A DNA stretch of 60,000 nucleotides, from assembly GCA_914767715.1 (NCBI GenBank), contig OU612066.1, positions 26,450,283 through 26,510,282 on the forward strand, in the 5' to 3' direction. Position 1 is the stretch's first letter; each line of letters opens with the position of its first letter. Below, piece by piece: positions 1-11,253 of the stretch. Under the pieces are notes generated by a model. That model did not search any database. It saw only the letters and a program-made list of their open reading frames with translations, and was not told the origin of the DNA. Both the position numbers and the translations under genes were made by a program. The DNA is from Membranipora membranacea (lineage: Eukaryota > Bryozoa > Gymnolaemata > Cheilostomatida > Membraniporidae).

Positions 1-24
1 TAGACAGGGGACCATATACTGTGC

Positions 25-100
25 AGTTCACTTAATCTAAACCTCTGGGGAACACAAAAAATAGTCCTAATTAAGCAGAGTTTGGATTAAGTGACATTGC
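25..100. repeat. Short imperfect inverted repeat
   Basis: Arms at about 25-47 and 78-100 (CACTTAATCTAAACCTCTG against the reverse of CAGAGTTTGGATTAAGTG) enclose a spacer of about 30 bases. It resembles a tiny MITE or hairpin. I see no clear target-site duplication. Confidence 0.5.
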
Positions 101-179
101 AATGAGATCTGGCTGAAGGACCAATTTTCCCTGCCTGAATTAACAGGAGTTTTGAATTATATATGGCCCATATATACAC

Positions 180-288
180 CACAGCCAGCCCTTAAAATGC
201 ATTAGGGATGGTGATCGCAGCCGTAGGCGGTCGTTCGACCGCCTACAGCCGCAATCGTCATCTCGAATGCTTCCAAGGGCTGGCTGTG
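180..288. mobile_element. 109-bp MITE with 8-bp target-site duplication
   Basis: The element is almost one imperfect palindrome. It begins CACAGCCAGCCCTT and ends with the inverse, and its centre is GGCGGTCGTTCGACCGCC. The 8-mer ATATACAC occurs directly on both sides (172-179 and 289-296), as expected of a target-site duplication. An 8-bp duplication fits the hAT superfamily. There is no coding capacity, so this would be a nonautonomous copy. Confidence 0.75.
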
Positions 289-300
289 ATATACACCAAA

Positions 301-868
301 GTCATCTCATTTTAAATGTTTTGCACTCGGTGCAAAGTTAGAATCAACCAGCCTACACTGTACTTATTGTGGGCGATGTTACAACATTTTATTGCGTAGA
401 AGCAATGATGCAATCGATGATTAACTGTCCACAGTCCAGGTTCTTTGTTGAAACTCCATCAATTGTGAACGGATTTGATTTCAACAATTGCTTTACAAAC
501 AGCAGCATCTTGTTATTGACTCGATTACCATAAATTCCAGAAACAGGATATAGAAACCTATATTTCTAAAGGGCCCCTGGACTTGTTTACTCCTTATTGG
601 TTGCATGATCCTATTATTGAGTGGTTTGATTTTGAGATCTGTGCTGGATTTTTGGATGGTTGAAGTTTTTTTGAGTACCTAAATTCACTTGTGGGGAGGG
701 CATGAATCAAATCCGGGACCCCTTGAATTATAACGACAGTTGCTAACTTACTACTCAGAAAACTTGAGTTGTCATTCTTCTAGTAGATAAAAGTAACTAT
801 TAAAACAATTTTATAAAGATAATAGGTAAATGGTTACTAGTTAATTTCCGCATGAAAAGAAGATTATC
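301..868. other. AT-rich DNA, no feature seen
   Basis: I see no coding exon, RNA gene or repeat. If the zinc-ribbon gene to the right continues, its next exon should lie here or beyond the left edge, starting in phase 1. No such exon is evident. Confidence 0.5.
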
Positions 869-1784
869 TACGGTTGACCAAAACCGTCAATTTTTCCAAC
901 ATAATATCCCCAGTGCCTGTAATTATGGCGGTTTTGGTCGACCAAAACCGCCACTAAAGCTGCAAATCATACTTGTTTTTTATTTTAGTGGGAGTTTTGT
1001 TCGACCAAAACCGCCACTGTTGCTACAAACATACTTGTTTTCTTTTGAGTGGCGGTTTGGTCAACGAAAACCGCCAATGAAAAATTCTTATTTCAGACAG
1101 GTCAGGACAACTCCCACCATAAACAGACTGATAATGTGATATATACCAAGTTCTTCAAGACCGGAAACCTTGCCAGTGCTAGGTACCAGTGACTAGTGCT
1201 TTGCAATTAAGCTTGTATTAGTTGGGAAATAGAAACGTGGCTAGTGCTTATGGTTTCTATGATCAATGCCAATTATGTGACTGTTATTACAGGGGATCAG
1301 CCAACCACAGCTATGGATGTGGTCATCCAGCATTTCATCATTCATGTAAGTCAACTGCAGGACAGTTTTCACAATATTATCATAGTAATACTTAAATAGT
1401 AAGTATGTTAATATGTATGTATGATCAAGGAGTAACAGGACATCCTTGGTAGTCACTAGTACCTAGCACTGGCAAGGTTTCCGGTCTTGAAGAACTTACG
1501 AATAGTATATATCACATAATCAGTAAATTTATGGTGGGAGTTGTGCTCACCAATCTCAAATAAGAATTTTTCATTGGCGGTTTTGGTCAACCAAAACCGC
1601 CACTCAAAAGAAAACAAATATGATTTGTAGCTACAGTGGCGGTTTTGGTCGACCAGAACCGCCACTAAAAAAGAAAACAAGTATGATTTGCAGCTGCAGT
1701 GGCGGTTTTGGTTGACCAAAACCGCCATAATCACAGGATCTGGGGATATTATGTGAGAAAAAACGGCGGTTTTGGTCAACCGTA
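869..1784. mobile_element. 916-bp foldback transposable element
   Basis: Two inverted arms of roughly 330 bases (869-1200 and about 1450-1784) flank a non-palindromic spacer. The ends read TACGGTTGACC and GGTCAACCGTA. The heptamer GATTATC lies directly on each side (862-868 and 1785-1791), so this is a complete insertion with a 7-bp target-site duplication (8 bp if the terminal A is counted). Each arm contains tandem units of about 63 bp, each centred on a 26-bp palindrome built on GGTTTTGGTCGACCAAAACC (for example 927-952, 1576-1601, 1638-1663, 1701-1726). No transposase is visible. It sits 25 bases beyond the donor of the last detected exon of the zinc-ribbon gene. Short open frames running through the arms are a by-product of the repeats. 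Confidence 0.88.
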
Positions 1785-1816
1785 GATTATCATCTCATCA
1801 TGAACATAGCCCCTAC

Positions 1817-2077
1817 CTGTCTTTGTTTCACCCGATGATATGATTATCCCCTTTTCTTTCATGTCATGGAACTCAGTAAGCAGCTTCACGATATCCATAC
1901 TGTCTATCCGATCATAGTTTTCTGATGCCGCTCGTTTTCTTGGCATACTCGTTTGCTCCATTGATGTGGCAGAGGTTTGGTTTTGAAGAGTCTGGATTAG
2001 AGTTTCAAGTGTTTTTGATGTTGGTGATCCCCTTATAGGTTCCAAAATACTCTGCGGCATGCTCTGTGGTCTTTCAA
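1817..2077 (-). repeat. Tandem exon module, copy 3 of the duplicated 261-bp exon
   Basis: This is the second complete 261-bp module exon. It encodes VERPQSMPQSILEPIRG at the start and MPRKRAASENYDRIDSM with DIVKLLTEFHDMKEKG toward the end. Its donor GTAGGGGC is followed within 25 bases by the foldback element. The final sequence (GIIISSGETKTG) is more diverged than in the other copies. Confidence 0.8.
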
Positions 2078-5000
2078 CTATAAAATAAATTCATAAATGC
2101 ATTTATTTGAAAATCTATAACAAATTGTTCTCAGTTTCCAGTTCCTGGTTCCATAATCTGGACTTCTTTGTCCAACACATAGATATATTAAACACTAACT
2201 GTATGGTCCAACTTCGAACAAAATGGTAGCAAGTTAAGTTCCAGGACACAACTATCATCTAATCATGAAGCTAGCCCACAGCCATACCTGTTATAGTATC
2301 ACCTGTTGGTATGAATATCACTTTGTCTCTCATGTCATGAAACTCAGTCAACAGCTTCACGATATCAATGCTGGCGATCTGATCATAGCTTTCTGATGTC
2401 GCTCGTTTTCTTGGCATACTCGTTTGCTCCATGGATGTGACAGGGGTTATGTTTTGGAGAGACTGTGTTACAGGTTTAAGTGTTGTTGATGCTTGTGATC
2501 CCCTTATAGGTTCCGGAATACTCTGTGGCATGCTCTGTGGTCCTTCAACTATACAATCCATTTAAAGTTTATTCGTAAAATAATTTATTTGAAAGGCAGG
2601 TTTTAATATATACAAAAAAAAGTTCCAAATTTCTAGTCAATTGCTCTACAATTTGAAAATCCATGTCCAATGCATAGAATTATAATACATTAACTCTAAC
2701 TTCTAACAAAAGAGTAACAAGCTTATTTTGAGGACACAAATATCATCTTATCATCTTATCATCTAATCATGAAGTTAGTTCATACCTGTCATATCATCAC
2801 CTGTTGGTATGAATATAACTTTGTCTCTCATATCATGGAACTCAGTAAGCAGCTTCACGATATCCATGCGGTCTATCTGATCATAGCTTTCTGATGCCGC
2901 TCGTTTTCTTGGCTCGCTAGGTTGCTCCCTTGATAAGAATATCCAATCGATGAGTGATTTGTGTGGTTGTTGAGTTGTTTCTGTAGTCAACTCAATTTTG
3001 CTCTGACCTGGTGTGTTGTTAGCATCGCCGCTATCCAAAATTCCACTAGCATCGTCAATCAATAGATCAGGCCGATTCACTTCCACAATATTCACGTCTT
3101 GATACTCATCCATACGATGATCTGGCAGCTCTGGTTCCTGGTGAGTGGAAAGAGGGGATGATGGCGGAGGCCATGTTTTTGACAACATCATTCTGTACAA
3201 AGCGCCTAGATCTCCTTCTGACATGCTCCTGTCACGCATCGGTTCCGGCTCTAGGGGAAGATTCATTAGAGATGGCATAACATCCATATTTAAAGCAGGT
3301 GTATCTAAGTTGAGTTCATTGGTTTCGAAAATCTCTGGTTGTGTTTTATTGTCATTTTCCAAGTAAAGCCCAGCAACTTCAGCTTCAAGATCAAGAATCC
3401 CATCTGTGTCTTCAAGTTTGCCATCCATCATAGATTCCATTCTGTTAATCTGCTTCTCAATCATGATTTCATCACCCATCTCATTAATGATCTCCTGCAC
3501 TCTTGCTGCTACTTTACCCTCGTCCTGTCTTGGATTTTTCGGCTGGTCAGTATTGTTTTCTGCCGGAATTAAGTCACCAGTTGGAGTTGTCTCTCTATTT
3601 TCCTCGTGTAATGTAAGCGGTTGGGGTGCATCATCAGTTGAGGAGCGCATACTCTTATGCAAAGGTGCCAGCGAGTCTGTAAAGAAAAAGTAAAGAGTAA
3701 AACCACTGATATACTTGAAATTAATGATGTTGTTGATACCGATCAACTTGGAGTATATGTAACCAATACAACCCTAATACCCATATAGGTTACTGGAGTT
3801 GTATACCCATTTTTGCACAGCTAATTCTTAAGTATTATTGCACATCTGTGTAGTCTAAATCTCTCAGACTCTGCGCGAAGTAAAAACAAAACAACGAATC
3901 AAAATCCACATTGTCTGTCATCAAAAGGGTCACCTATATGATAATACACATACCGAGTGCATTCTGATCAGCCCGTCTTTTGGTTGATGACTTCGGTGAT
4001 GGCTCAACAATCTCTATTTCCTGTTCCAGAATTCTGAAACAAAGTAAAACTGTGTGAATGGCGTGTCATAATTTTCAGCATGTTACATCATGGCATTTTT
4101 GATCAGTACTCTGAAAGGAATATGAACGATGCTTTCAGAAATAATTGCATAATCGTCAAGCTTAGTGAATTGGATGGAATGGATGGAATGGATGGATTGG
4201 AAGGATAGGTCAGTAGGAAAGGATGTGAGAATCAAGCAAAGCTCACAAAAAAATTAATTTAAAAATGCTTCGTGCACAGGCTGGGTACCTCTTGGTGAGG
4301 TAATTCTGAGTTCGATAAAGTAGTTTAGTTCATTGCTGCATAGCCCGTCTTGACAAGCTTGTCAAGCTTGTCAAGATGGGCTAATTGCTGTGTTGCTTCG
4401 ACAGTTTGGAAAATCCCGAAGAGGAAAAGCTCTATAAGGCAGTCTGTCCACATAAATATTGATTGATTGATTGTTTGTTTGTTTGCCTGACTAGTGATTA
4501 GAGTGACAATTATTGGATTTGTTACCAAAATCCAATTCCATTGTTAGCGATTGTATCAGCATACAAAATTCGCTGCCCAATGGCCTATTGACAAGTTAAG
4601 GGCACTTAATATATTTGTTATAATTCTGTTTAACTGATAAGGGCATACCTACAGAAAAAATAAGCATAGAACTAATGACGACCACTAATGCAAATATCAT
4701 AAATAAACGTGACTGTGGTCATTATAAAATATTATGCAGTTCCGTATGTGTTGTTAGACATGTGGCAGGTGCCCGACGGGACATGCCTTACAGTGCTCAA
4801 CGCCTCTACAACATTTTTCTTAAATGCAATACAGCATATACCCATAAATACGCTGTTCTTGAGTGTTGTAAGACATGTCACATACATCACCTCATGTCTC
4901 AGAACACCCAGGTGTTGGACTGGACTTAGTACCTAAAATAATGTCTTAGCACGCAACAGGGGCTGCACCAACAAACACTCTACTATTATTCTCCCATAAA

Positions 5001-7100
5001 ACAGGTTACTGTCCATAAAGAAATGGACTTTTCCTGTTATGGTAATGGAGCTTTACATAATTGAAAACAAGTCTACTACTGGGTACTTTCATTGAACAAA
5101 ACATACAAATATAGAAACTATTGAATACGATGAAGAGAAATAGAATGTTCTTTTTATTGATAGCATTGCATCTGATCTGCATACATATAGAAATTCTGAA
5201 ACTCACCCACTTATTCCAGGGCTTCCATGTGAGATCACACTCTCATCAGTGACAACAGGAGAAGAATCATGACCGATGGGTACAAACTCGCCACTCTCTG
5301 GAGATTCTGCTTCCTGTCCATCTCGAGATTGACCTGAGCTGAGTTCACTCTGTTGGCTATGATGTCCACTGCCCAGAATAGATGTCAGAGATAACGACCC
5401 ATTACTGGAGCGGGGAGCTCCACTATCCGCTGTTTGGTTGCTGCTAGCGTAGCTAGAGAAGGTATCCTGTGCAGAGATTGGTGCGTCCATCGTCCACATC
5501 TTGTCCTCTGCTGACCCGTTGCTGGTCAGACCATAAATGTGTGTGAGTGCATCTGACAAAAAAAATTTCAGCCCAGTGTAACTAGACTACAATAGATGGT
5601 ATCCAAATATTTGCAAGCTACAAAGATGCAGTTGTTAATCTTTCCATGTGTATCAAATTCAGATATAATCATACACAGTTTAAAATAAATATTAGTGAAC
5701 TATTTGATGAGAATTGATGAGGAAAGTACTCACCTTCGAATTCATCTTCACTTTCAGAGTTTATTGTGGTGTCTGTATCCATCGCTTCCTTTACGGGTTC
5801 CTCAACACTGGAATATGAAACAAATTAGACAGACAGACTTTTCTCAGTTTAATATACATTAAAATAAACTCATATCATCAATCGCCCATATTGTTAGCTA
5901 AGGTAGGTATTTAGTGTAATGTGTTTGAGTAAGCTGTTAGCTGGCCTCAAATTTCACAATTTAATCATTTAGGGTAATTATACTCAACAAAAGCCTGTCT
6001 TGACGAGCTTGTCAGGAAAGGCTAAATAAGTGGGTTAGCGATCAGTGGTCCACAAGATGAATACTGTATGTTCAGATTTAGTGAAGCCTACCTCTCCATG
6101 TTTGCCTTGTTTACAGTATCACCCTGGCCATTATTGTCTCTTGCTGCCTCCTGTAACTGCAGCATCACGACCCATCCTGGAGATGCTTCATTCGCTGGGT
6201 TCATATCAGAGGCATATGAAGACTCCCGGCATATGTGTGAGTCACTATGCGAGCTTGTTAGTTTAGACGCATTTGGTATTAGTGTTAAGTCGCTTTTCTG
6301 ACTTATCTGACATGTTTGAGGCTGGCTTGCCTCGCTAGGCCTCTCTAGAGTTGCAGACTGACTGGCAGTACCTGCCACTTGATCGGAATCACTCTCAGAT
6401 AAAGACATGTGTGGTAATGATTGACTCCGTAGGGAAGTAGGTTCTGATTTTGACTCAGGTGATGTTGATGTGACAGAGGTTGTCATTATGTTTGGGAGAG
6501 ACTGAGTTTGGGGTTTTTGAGTTGTTGACGCTGGGGGTCCCCGTAAAGGCTGCGGCATACTCTGTGGTGCTTCATCTATACAACAAGTACAAAATTTACA
6601 CATTGATTTTTTCATTTGAATAGCTGGTTGGCCGGTGATGGCTTTTAAAGATAACCCCGTAATAGTCGGCCAGCAAATTCTGCTGCAGTTATACAATATT
6701 TATAAAGAAAAAATAGCTTAAACCTCTTTTGTCGTTAAAAGTATTTACTTTAACTTGAATGGTTATGCTCATTGTCCAATTAGCCATAACTCTATGATTG
6801 TCTCTGTACAGACAGCTCACTGTGAAACATATGAGATATGGCCTGCCAACATCAATGACATGACTCGATGCAACCTGCTTCAGCAACTGACATACCTTTA
6901 TCAAACTCATAGCGGCATGTTGTACAATAGTTGGCTAGTTTCTTCTTTCCTTTCTTTCTCAATTTTGATGGTTTACAACGAGGGCAGGCAAGCTCCAGAG
7001 CACACCAGTAACAGTAGCGCGGGTATGTGCCATCATCCTCATATTCAATGTCCTCACCGCAATCTGGGTTTGGACACTCAAACTCTTTATTTCCTGCCAT
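1817..7100 (-). CDS. Zinc-ribbon protein with tandemly repeated exon modules (unrecognised; 3' end missing)
   Basis: Not recognised as a named family. Coding exons, 5' to 3': 6896-7100, 6092-6575, 5734-5807, 5207-5552, 3954-4033, 2786-3676, 2288-2548, 1817-2077. All have GT-AG boundaries and compatible phases, giving at least 867 residues. The ATG at 7098-7100 follows an acceptor (CAG at about 7126), so a 5' UTR intron is likely. Residues 1-68 carry a Cys-rich double zinc ribbon: CPNPDC, then YCYWC, CPRC and YCTTC, followed by a basic LRKKGKKK stretch. The rest is Ser/Thr/Pro/Glu-rich and probably disordered, with an acidic, possibly helical stretch near residues 430-500. The end of exon 6 and exons 7-8 repeat a module with RKRA(A/T)SE, YDQI and DIVKLLTEFHDM. 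The last exon ends at a donor (GTAGGG), so the reading frame is open leftward. A foldback element sits just past it. A signalling or ubiquitin-related scaffold is possible, but that is a guess. Confidence 0.72.
2288..2548 (-). repeat. Tandem exon module, copy 2 of the duplicated 261-bp exon
   Basis: The exons 2288-2548 and 1817-2077 are both exactly 261 bp, begin TTGAA and end ACAG. They are spaced 471 bp apart including intron. The 3' part of exon 2786-3676 carries the same C-terminal half, and the 5' part of exon 6092-6575 carries a copy of the N-terminal half (PQSMPQPLRG, ASTT, TQSLPN). All are phase 1-1 symmetric, so copies can be added or lost without changing frame. The intron start is duplicated too (TTCATGATTAGATGAT). 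Confidence 0.85.
4345..4383. repeat. Near-perfect hairpin palindrome in an intron
   Basis: GCCCGTCTTGACAAGCTTG is followed by its inverse CAAGCTTGTCAAGATGGGC, which forms a long stem with no spacer. A related half-site (GTCTTGACGAGCTTGTCA) lies at about 5997-6015 in another intron of the same gene, so this is probably a small dispersed inverted repeat. Confidence 0.6.
6896..7100 (-). CDS. First coding exon of the zinc-ribbon gene (double zinc ribbon)
   Basis: This exon encodes MAGNKEF followed by eight cysteines in four pairs: C-x4-C, C-x2-C, C-x2-C, C-x2-C. That is the spacing of a double zinc ribbon. A lysine-rich loop (LRKKGKKK) separates the third and fourth pairs. The exon ends after one base of a codon (GATAAAG then GTATG) and joins the Asp codon of the next exon. 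An open frame extends upstream from TTG, but the first in-frame ATG is at 7098-7100. Confidence 0.75.
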
Positions 7101-7129
7101 CTGAATCTGTGTCAAACCTTTTTACTGAA

Positions 7130-10100
7130 ACAGAATGTGAATGATGAGTCATTATTCCATCTATTCCATGAGCACTGAACTGGCCAAATGGTACATGATA
7201 CTTTAAAGTGCACCTCAGTCACACGTCACTGCAACCATTCTGTCAAATCTTCAACTGCTGCAAAAATGGGACAGGTGCTGAATGTGAGGTCCAAGTCTTA
7301 CAATACATGACTTGAAGTTACAACCTGTGGTAGGCATGCGGTAGTTATAAATAACCGAGGATGTCCTGCTTCTGCTGTGAGACCAGCAGTTGCTTGTTGC
7401 TGCTAACAATGAAGTAGCGAGCTTTGCATTGATGCAGAAATAAGTATCTTGACATGAATGTAAATTATGTGGGCCTATCTAGTATTAACAATGTCTTGAT
7501 TGGATCTGAAAAAGATTGGGACCACTGAGTTATAATATAGGACTTGATAGGACACGACTGATCCCAAAACACCCAGTAGCACAGAGTCTGCATACTATGG
7601 ATTAACCATCAGTCAGAGATAGCCTTCAGATTAATTGACTTACCTACACAGGAAAATGAAATTGTGAACATATATATAATATATGTACTACTTTCAGTTT
7701 GTAGAAATCTCTTTCCTCTCACCCTTCCTTCACAGATCTACATTGTTTTCACATAGCTGGTAGTTGAGTAGTTGACTTGACAGAGGTGGTGATTGATGTA
7801 CATATACCAGTTATATTTGAGTAGGAAATTGTAATTTAATCCATTATAGAGACCACCGCTTATGAGTGGCAGTTTTCCTGTACCTGGGGAAATCCAGGAA
7901 AATCCCCTTTTGATTCTCCTTTTATAATGAAGCTAGATGAGCCAATGAAATCAGTCTTTACAAACCGGTCTTTAAAACCGTTCGATATAACTGTATATAT
8001 TCCGTACTTTTGGATGGGCATGAACAGGCTTTAATTTGGTTTATATCGGGTAAACAAATTAACAGTTAGCAGAGTTATCCCCTTTTTGACTTAACTTATG
8101 TAAGGGGGCCACAACCTAAAGTTTGTTGTAGTGATTTGAGTAGAGTTATACTGCCTTGGACACAAAAAGTGAGCGGTAAATGTATTGAGCAGTAAATGTA
8201 TTGTGTGGTAATGTATTGTGTGGTAAAGTATTGTGCGATAAATGTATTGAGCGGTAAATGTGTTGAGTAAAGATAAAAATGGGTTTGTTGGCTTCGAAAA
8301 TTAAGGGCCATTCTAAAAGACCAAATAGTAGTGTTTTACAAATCACATTGTATATGAAGCATTTAAACACACCATGCTCTGAAACTCCTGCCCTCAAGTT
8401 GACACAATGTTTGACTTTGTACTGGCCTGTTCAATCATCTGGTTTGGTATCAAATTTTTTTACAATGCCACAGGGCTGTCCATTACCCTGTTGCTCGAGA
8501 ACAAATAAAAATGAACACGTGGCTTGTTGCTCAGGTGAAACCACAGATGTTCTGCAGCTAAGCTGCAGCCCAGAATGAAAGAGGGATTCTTTCACTGCAG
8601 GGGGCCTTTGGGTGAAACCATGCGTTTGTGTGGTCTATGTTATCAAAGCTGTAGACACTAAAATCCCTGACCAGCGATCTTATATCGCTGATAACAATAT
8701 TTGATAGAGCGGATAGTATATGGCAGTTAACAATAAAGAAATACATTCATACAAAGAAATGTATATACTAACCAAAGAGTACCAGGTTATAGAAAGCATT
8801 CTATAAAATTTTCTTATAGTTATAACAAGTCTTGTTACCACTGTTGTCATTTATTGCAGTTGGATTAATATTATAAACTGTGGAAATGAGAATTAAATTG
8901 AGGTCATGGCTCAATAACAACTAATTAAGGGAAGGGTTATCTGCTCACATTTCGTGAGCACAAAACTCACCAGGGTCAGCAAATTGATTATCACTGGTAA
9001 CCCTCCCTGGTAACCCTGAACGCATGCACTGCATTTATAAGGTAATATTAATACTAATTCATCTTTAATTTTGAAAAATTGCAGTTTTCCCGAAAGATGT
9101 TTCATAATTTTAAAATTACTACCTGGCCTACACAATCGAACTAAAACAAATAAAGCTGAACCTGGGGTATCGACTATGGACTGTCAACTATTGTCTATAT
9201 ACTGATCTATGTAAATAAGACATCGCTTTAGAAATGTCATCTTGCAGAGGGATGTGCGTGAAGGGAGTGAGGACTGTGTATTGAAAGCCCATTTGGAAGA
9301 TTATGAAACCTATGACAAAGATTTTCACCTGAAACTAGAATATGTCTATTGGTATATATATACTTTTATTGGAAACCAAAGGAAACAGAAAGGAAATAAT
9401 ATCATCAATGATGTTGGTCAAGTCGATAATATATGGTTGAATAGTAAGGTTTTGAATGAGCTGAACTTCTCTTTAGATCTCAAATGTAATGGTAAAGAAT
9501 TGTAGGTAGCAGAATTTGTATCTTAGATTGTCAGTACGATATAAAAGTAAATGTTTATCACGAAAATTGAACTTGGTAGTGTTTTAAAATCCTATATAAA
9601 TAAATGGAGGTGTCAAAAAATTGTTCATCTTATGCCCAAAAAGTGAAGTGAAATAACAAACAAGCTTAGGAAGAGGTAGGAGTTGTAGTGATTGTGTAAT
9701 GGATTCGGTTGGAATGAGATAATATGGAATGTAATGCACATTGGCGATAATCATTTTTGCAACAAAAATATAGAACAGCAGTCACAGAAATTGATTGAAA
9801 TACCAAAATGTTCCATGGTTTGTCTACTAGAGTGTATTTGAGGCAGAATTGTATTACATCACATTACTGATGGTCACAGTTCGAGGCACAGTTAGCCGAG
9901 TCTTTCAAAAACCCTAAAACTGAACACCAGATCCATTGACATCCATAAAAACTGTAGCAGCCATGGTAAGTTGGACACTATTATGTTGGCTATGATTGAT
10001 TGATGTGAATCAAATCTACCGATTAGAGCCAATTGTCTACTGTAGCAGGTGCGTGGTGCAGCTCTGCTTTCTGCTCATTTCACTTGGATTATCTATCCGG

Positions 10101-10929
10101 TGTTCGCTGTGTTCTTAATTTTAGTTTGAAGGGGCTCTCCACAATAGCCCATAGCAGAAAAAGGCCCCCAACAGCATTCCGCACCAAATTTTCTTTATTG
10201 AAAGTGACCCAGGATTGAAATTGGTACAATACAAAACATGGTATGCAAACTTCTGCTGGCGTAACTGGTGATGTATATCTGCGGCAGTAGCAGCAAGGGT
10301 CAATTCATACCCACTGGAGCAATGTGTTGATGACAATTCTAGTAACTAATTTAGTCATAAATTTAATTGAATAGAAATACATCAATTTTTGTCCCTTCAA
10401 AACCAACAAAATATATTGTGGGTTGAGTCATGCAGATCAAGCAAGGAGTAGGAATCAAGAGACAAGCAAACGCTAGCAGAAACAAAACTATGCAACTCTT
10501 TTTGTCTTCTTCTAAAGATTGGTTGATAGCGCCATGTTGAGCATGAACTAAGCTTAAGTTTATTTCAACAACCCGCTAGTTTTAAATCATGGCGCAAAAA
10601 AAAAACAAGTGAATTAATTAAGCTAATCGAGATAAATTCCTTTTGCTGACAATACCAACCAAAAAAAATAATATTCATCTCTTGGACGTCAAAGTTCAAA
10701 TCGGTTCAACTCACAATAACTTTCCAAGCAAAAAGTCATCATAATCGTAAATACAAATATCTCCATAAATATTATAGAAGCGCAATAATATTGCTGTTTA
10801 AAGAGAGTGATAGCTTAATTCACAGCAGCGATATCGTTCAGGCCTGGTCACTCAAGCCGACACTCACTAATGTCTAGGTATCACATATCAATCAAATATA
10901 GCAGTTTGTTATTAGTGAGAAAATTGTTG
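7130..10929. other. Duplicated intergenic spacer, left unit
   Basis: This spacer separates the zinc-ribbon gene from the KCMF1 exon remnant. It should hold the zinc-ribbon promoter near 7130-7700 and KCMF1-derived 3' flank near 10560-10930. Apart from the short 16-bp repeat tract at 8170-8270 and an imperfect TAATATTA-rich stretch I see no gene. The open frames here start without ATG and are shared with the right unit only because the DNA was duplicated. Confidence 0.6.
8170..8270. repeat. Short 16-bp minisatellite tract (unexpanded allele)
   Basis: There are about six copies of a 16-bp unit, GAGCGGTAAATGTATT and variants with GTGTGG. This is the counterpart of the long array at 13241-13898 in the other duplication unit. 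Confidence 0.85.
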
Positions 10930-11253
10930 TTAGCGTCGTTCGTCAGGATCAGGGGACGCTTGCGCTATCACCGGGCCGCTGCGCACTCTCCCTGTTACAC
11001 CCACACTCGATACCGCCGATTCTGGGCTACGATCAGCGTCAGCGCTTTGAGAGGCAGCATCAGCCATAGTATCCACAGAACTAAGCTGAGGTGAGCTAGA
11101 ATTGTCAGCGCTAGGTAACTCATCTACAGAGGCAGTGCCTCCTCCGAGTGTTAATTGTGAGTCAGTCAACGTAGCGAGTAATACTTCTTGTATAAATAAA
11201 CTCTGCTCAGCATTTACTATTTCTCTATTCTCTAAATCTCTTCCTGTAGGCTT
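10930..11253 (-). pseudogene. Truncated KCMF1 terminal exon (duplication remnant)
   Basis: This duplicates the last KCMF1 coding exon from the codons for EPKPTGRDLENRE to the stop at 10930-10932. It differs from the intact C-terminus by about one residue (ADRSPESA against ADHSPESA). Its own acceptor and all upstream KCMF1 exons are absent, so it cannot make KCMF1. It is joined at 11254-11261 to exon 2 of the duplicated zinc-ribbon gene, where it is read in a different frame. Confidence 0.88.

Larger units (their letters stand above)
6197..11253. repeat. Direct tandem duplication, left unit (5,057 bp)
   Basis: This unit is nearly identical to 11254-16881. It starts inside exon 2 of the zinc-ribbon gene (GGGTTCAT at 6197-6204) and ends inside a truncated KCMF1 terminal exon. 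Offsets are constant at 5,057 over the zinc-ribbon exons (6575 to 11632, 7100 to 12157). Both units have a handful of substitutions and small indels, so the event is recent. The intact zinc-ribbon gene uses this unit. Confidence 0.95.

Noticed and set aside
852-1779. Short frames on both strands with repeated RPKPP or TKTA motifs
   Set aside because: They are translations of the foldback element's palindromic arms.
4675-4936. Two overlapping plus-strand frames inside an intron of the zinc-ribbon gene
   Set aside because: The region contains a diverged internal repeat around AGACATGT and no splice-linked partner. There is no family similarity.
6852-7115. Upstream TTG as start of the zinc-ribbon protein
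   Set aside because: Animal genes start at ATG. The first in-frame ATG is at 7098-7100, and an acceptor lies just upstream of the TTG.
6755-7144. 129-codon plus-strand frame, also at 11812-12201
   Set aside because: It is the antisense shadow of the zinc-ribbon first exon, which has matching splice phases and a Cys-pair pattern on the minus strand.
9242-9505. 88-codon plus-strand frame identical at 14873-15136
   Set aside because: It starts at TTG, has no recognised domain, and the identity only reflects the recent duplication.
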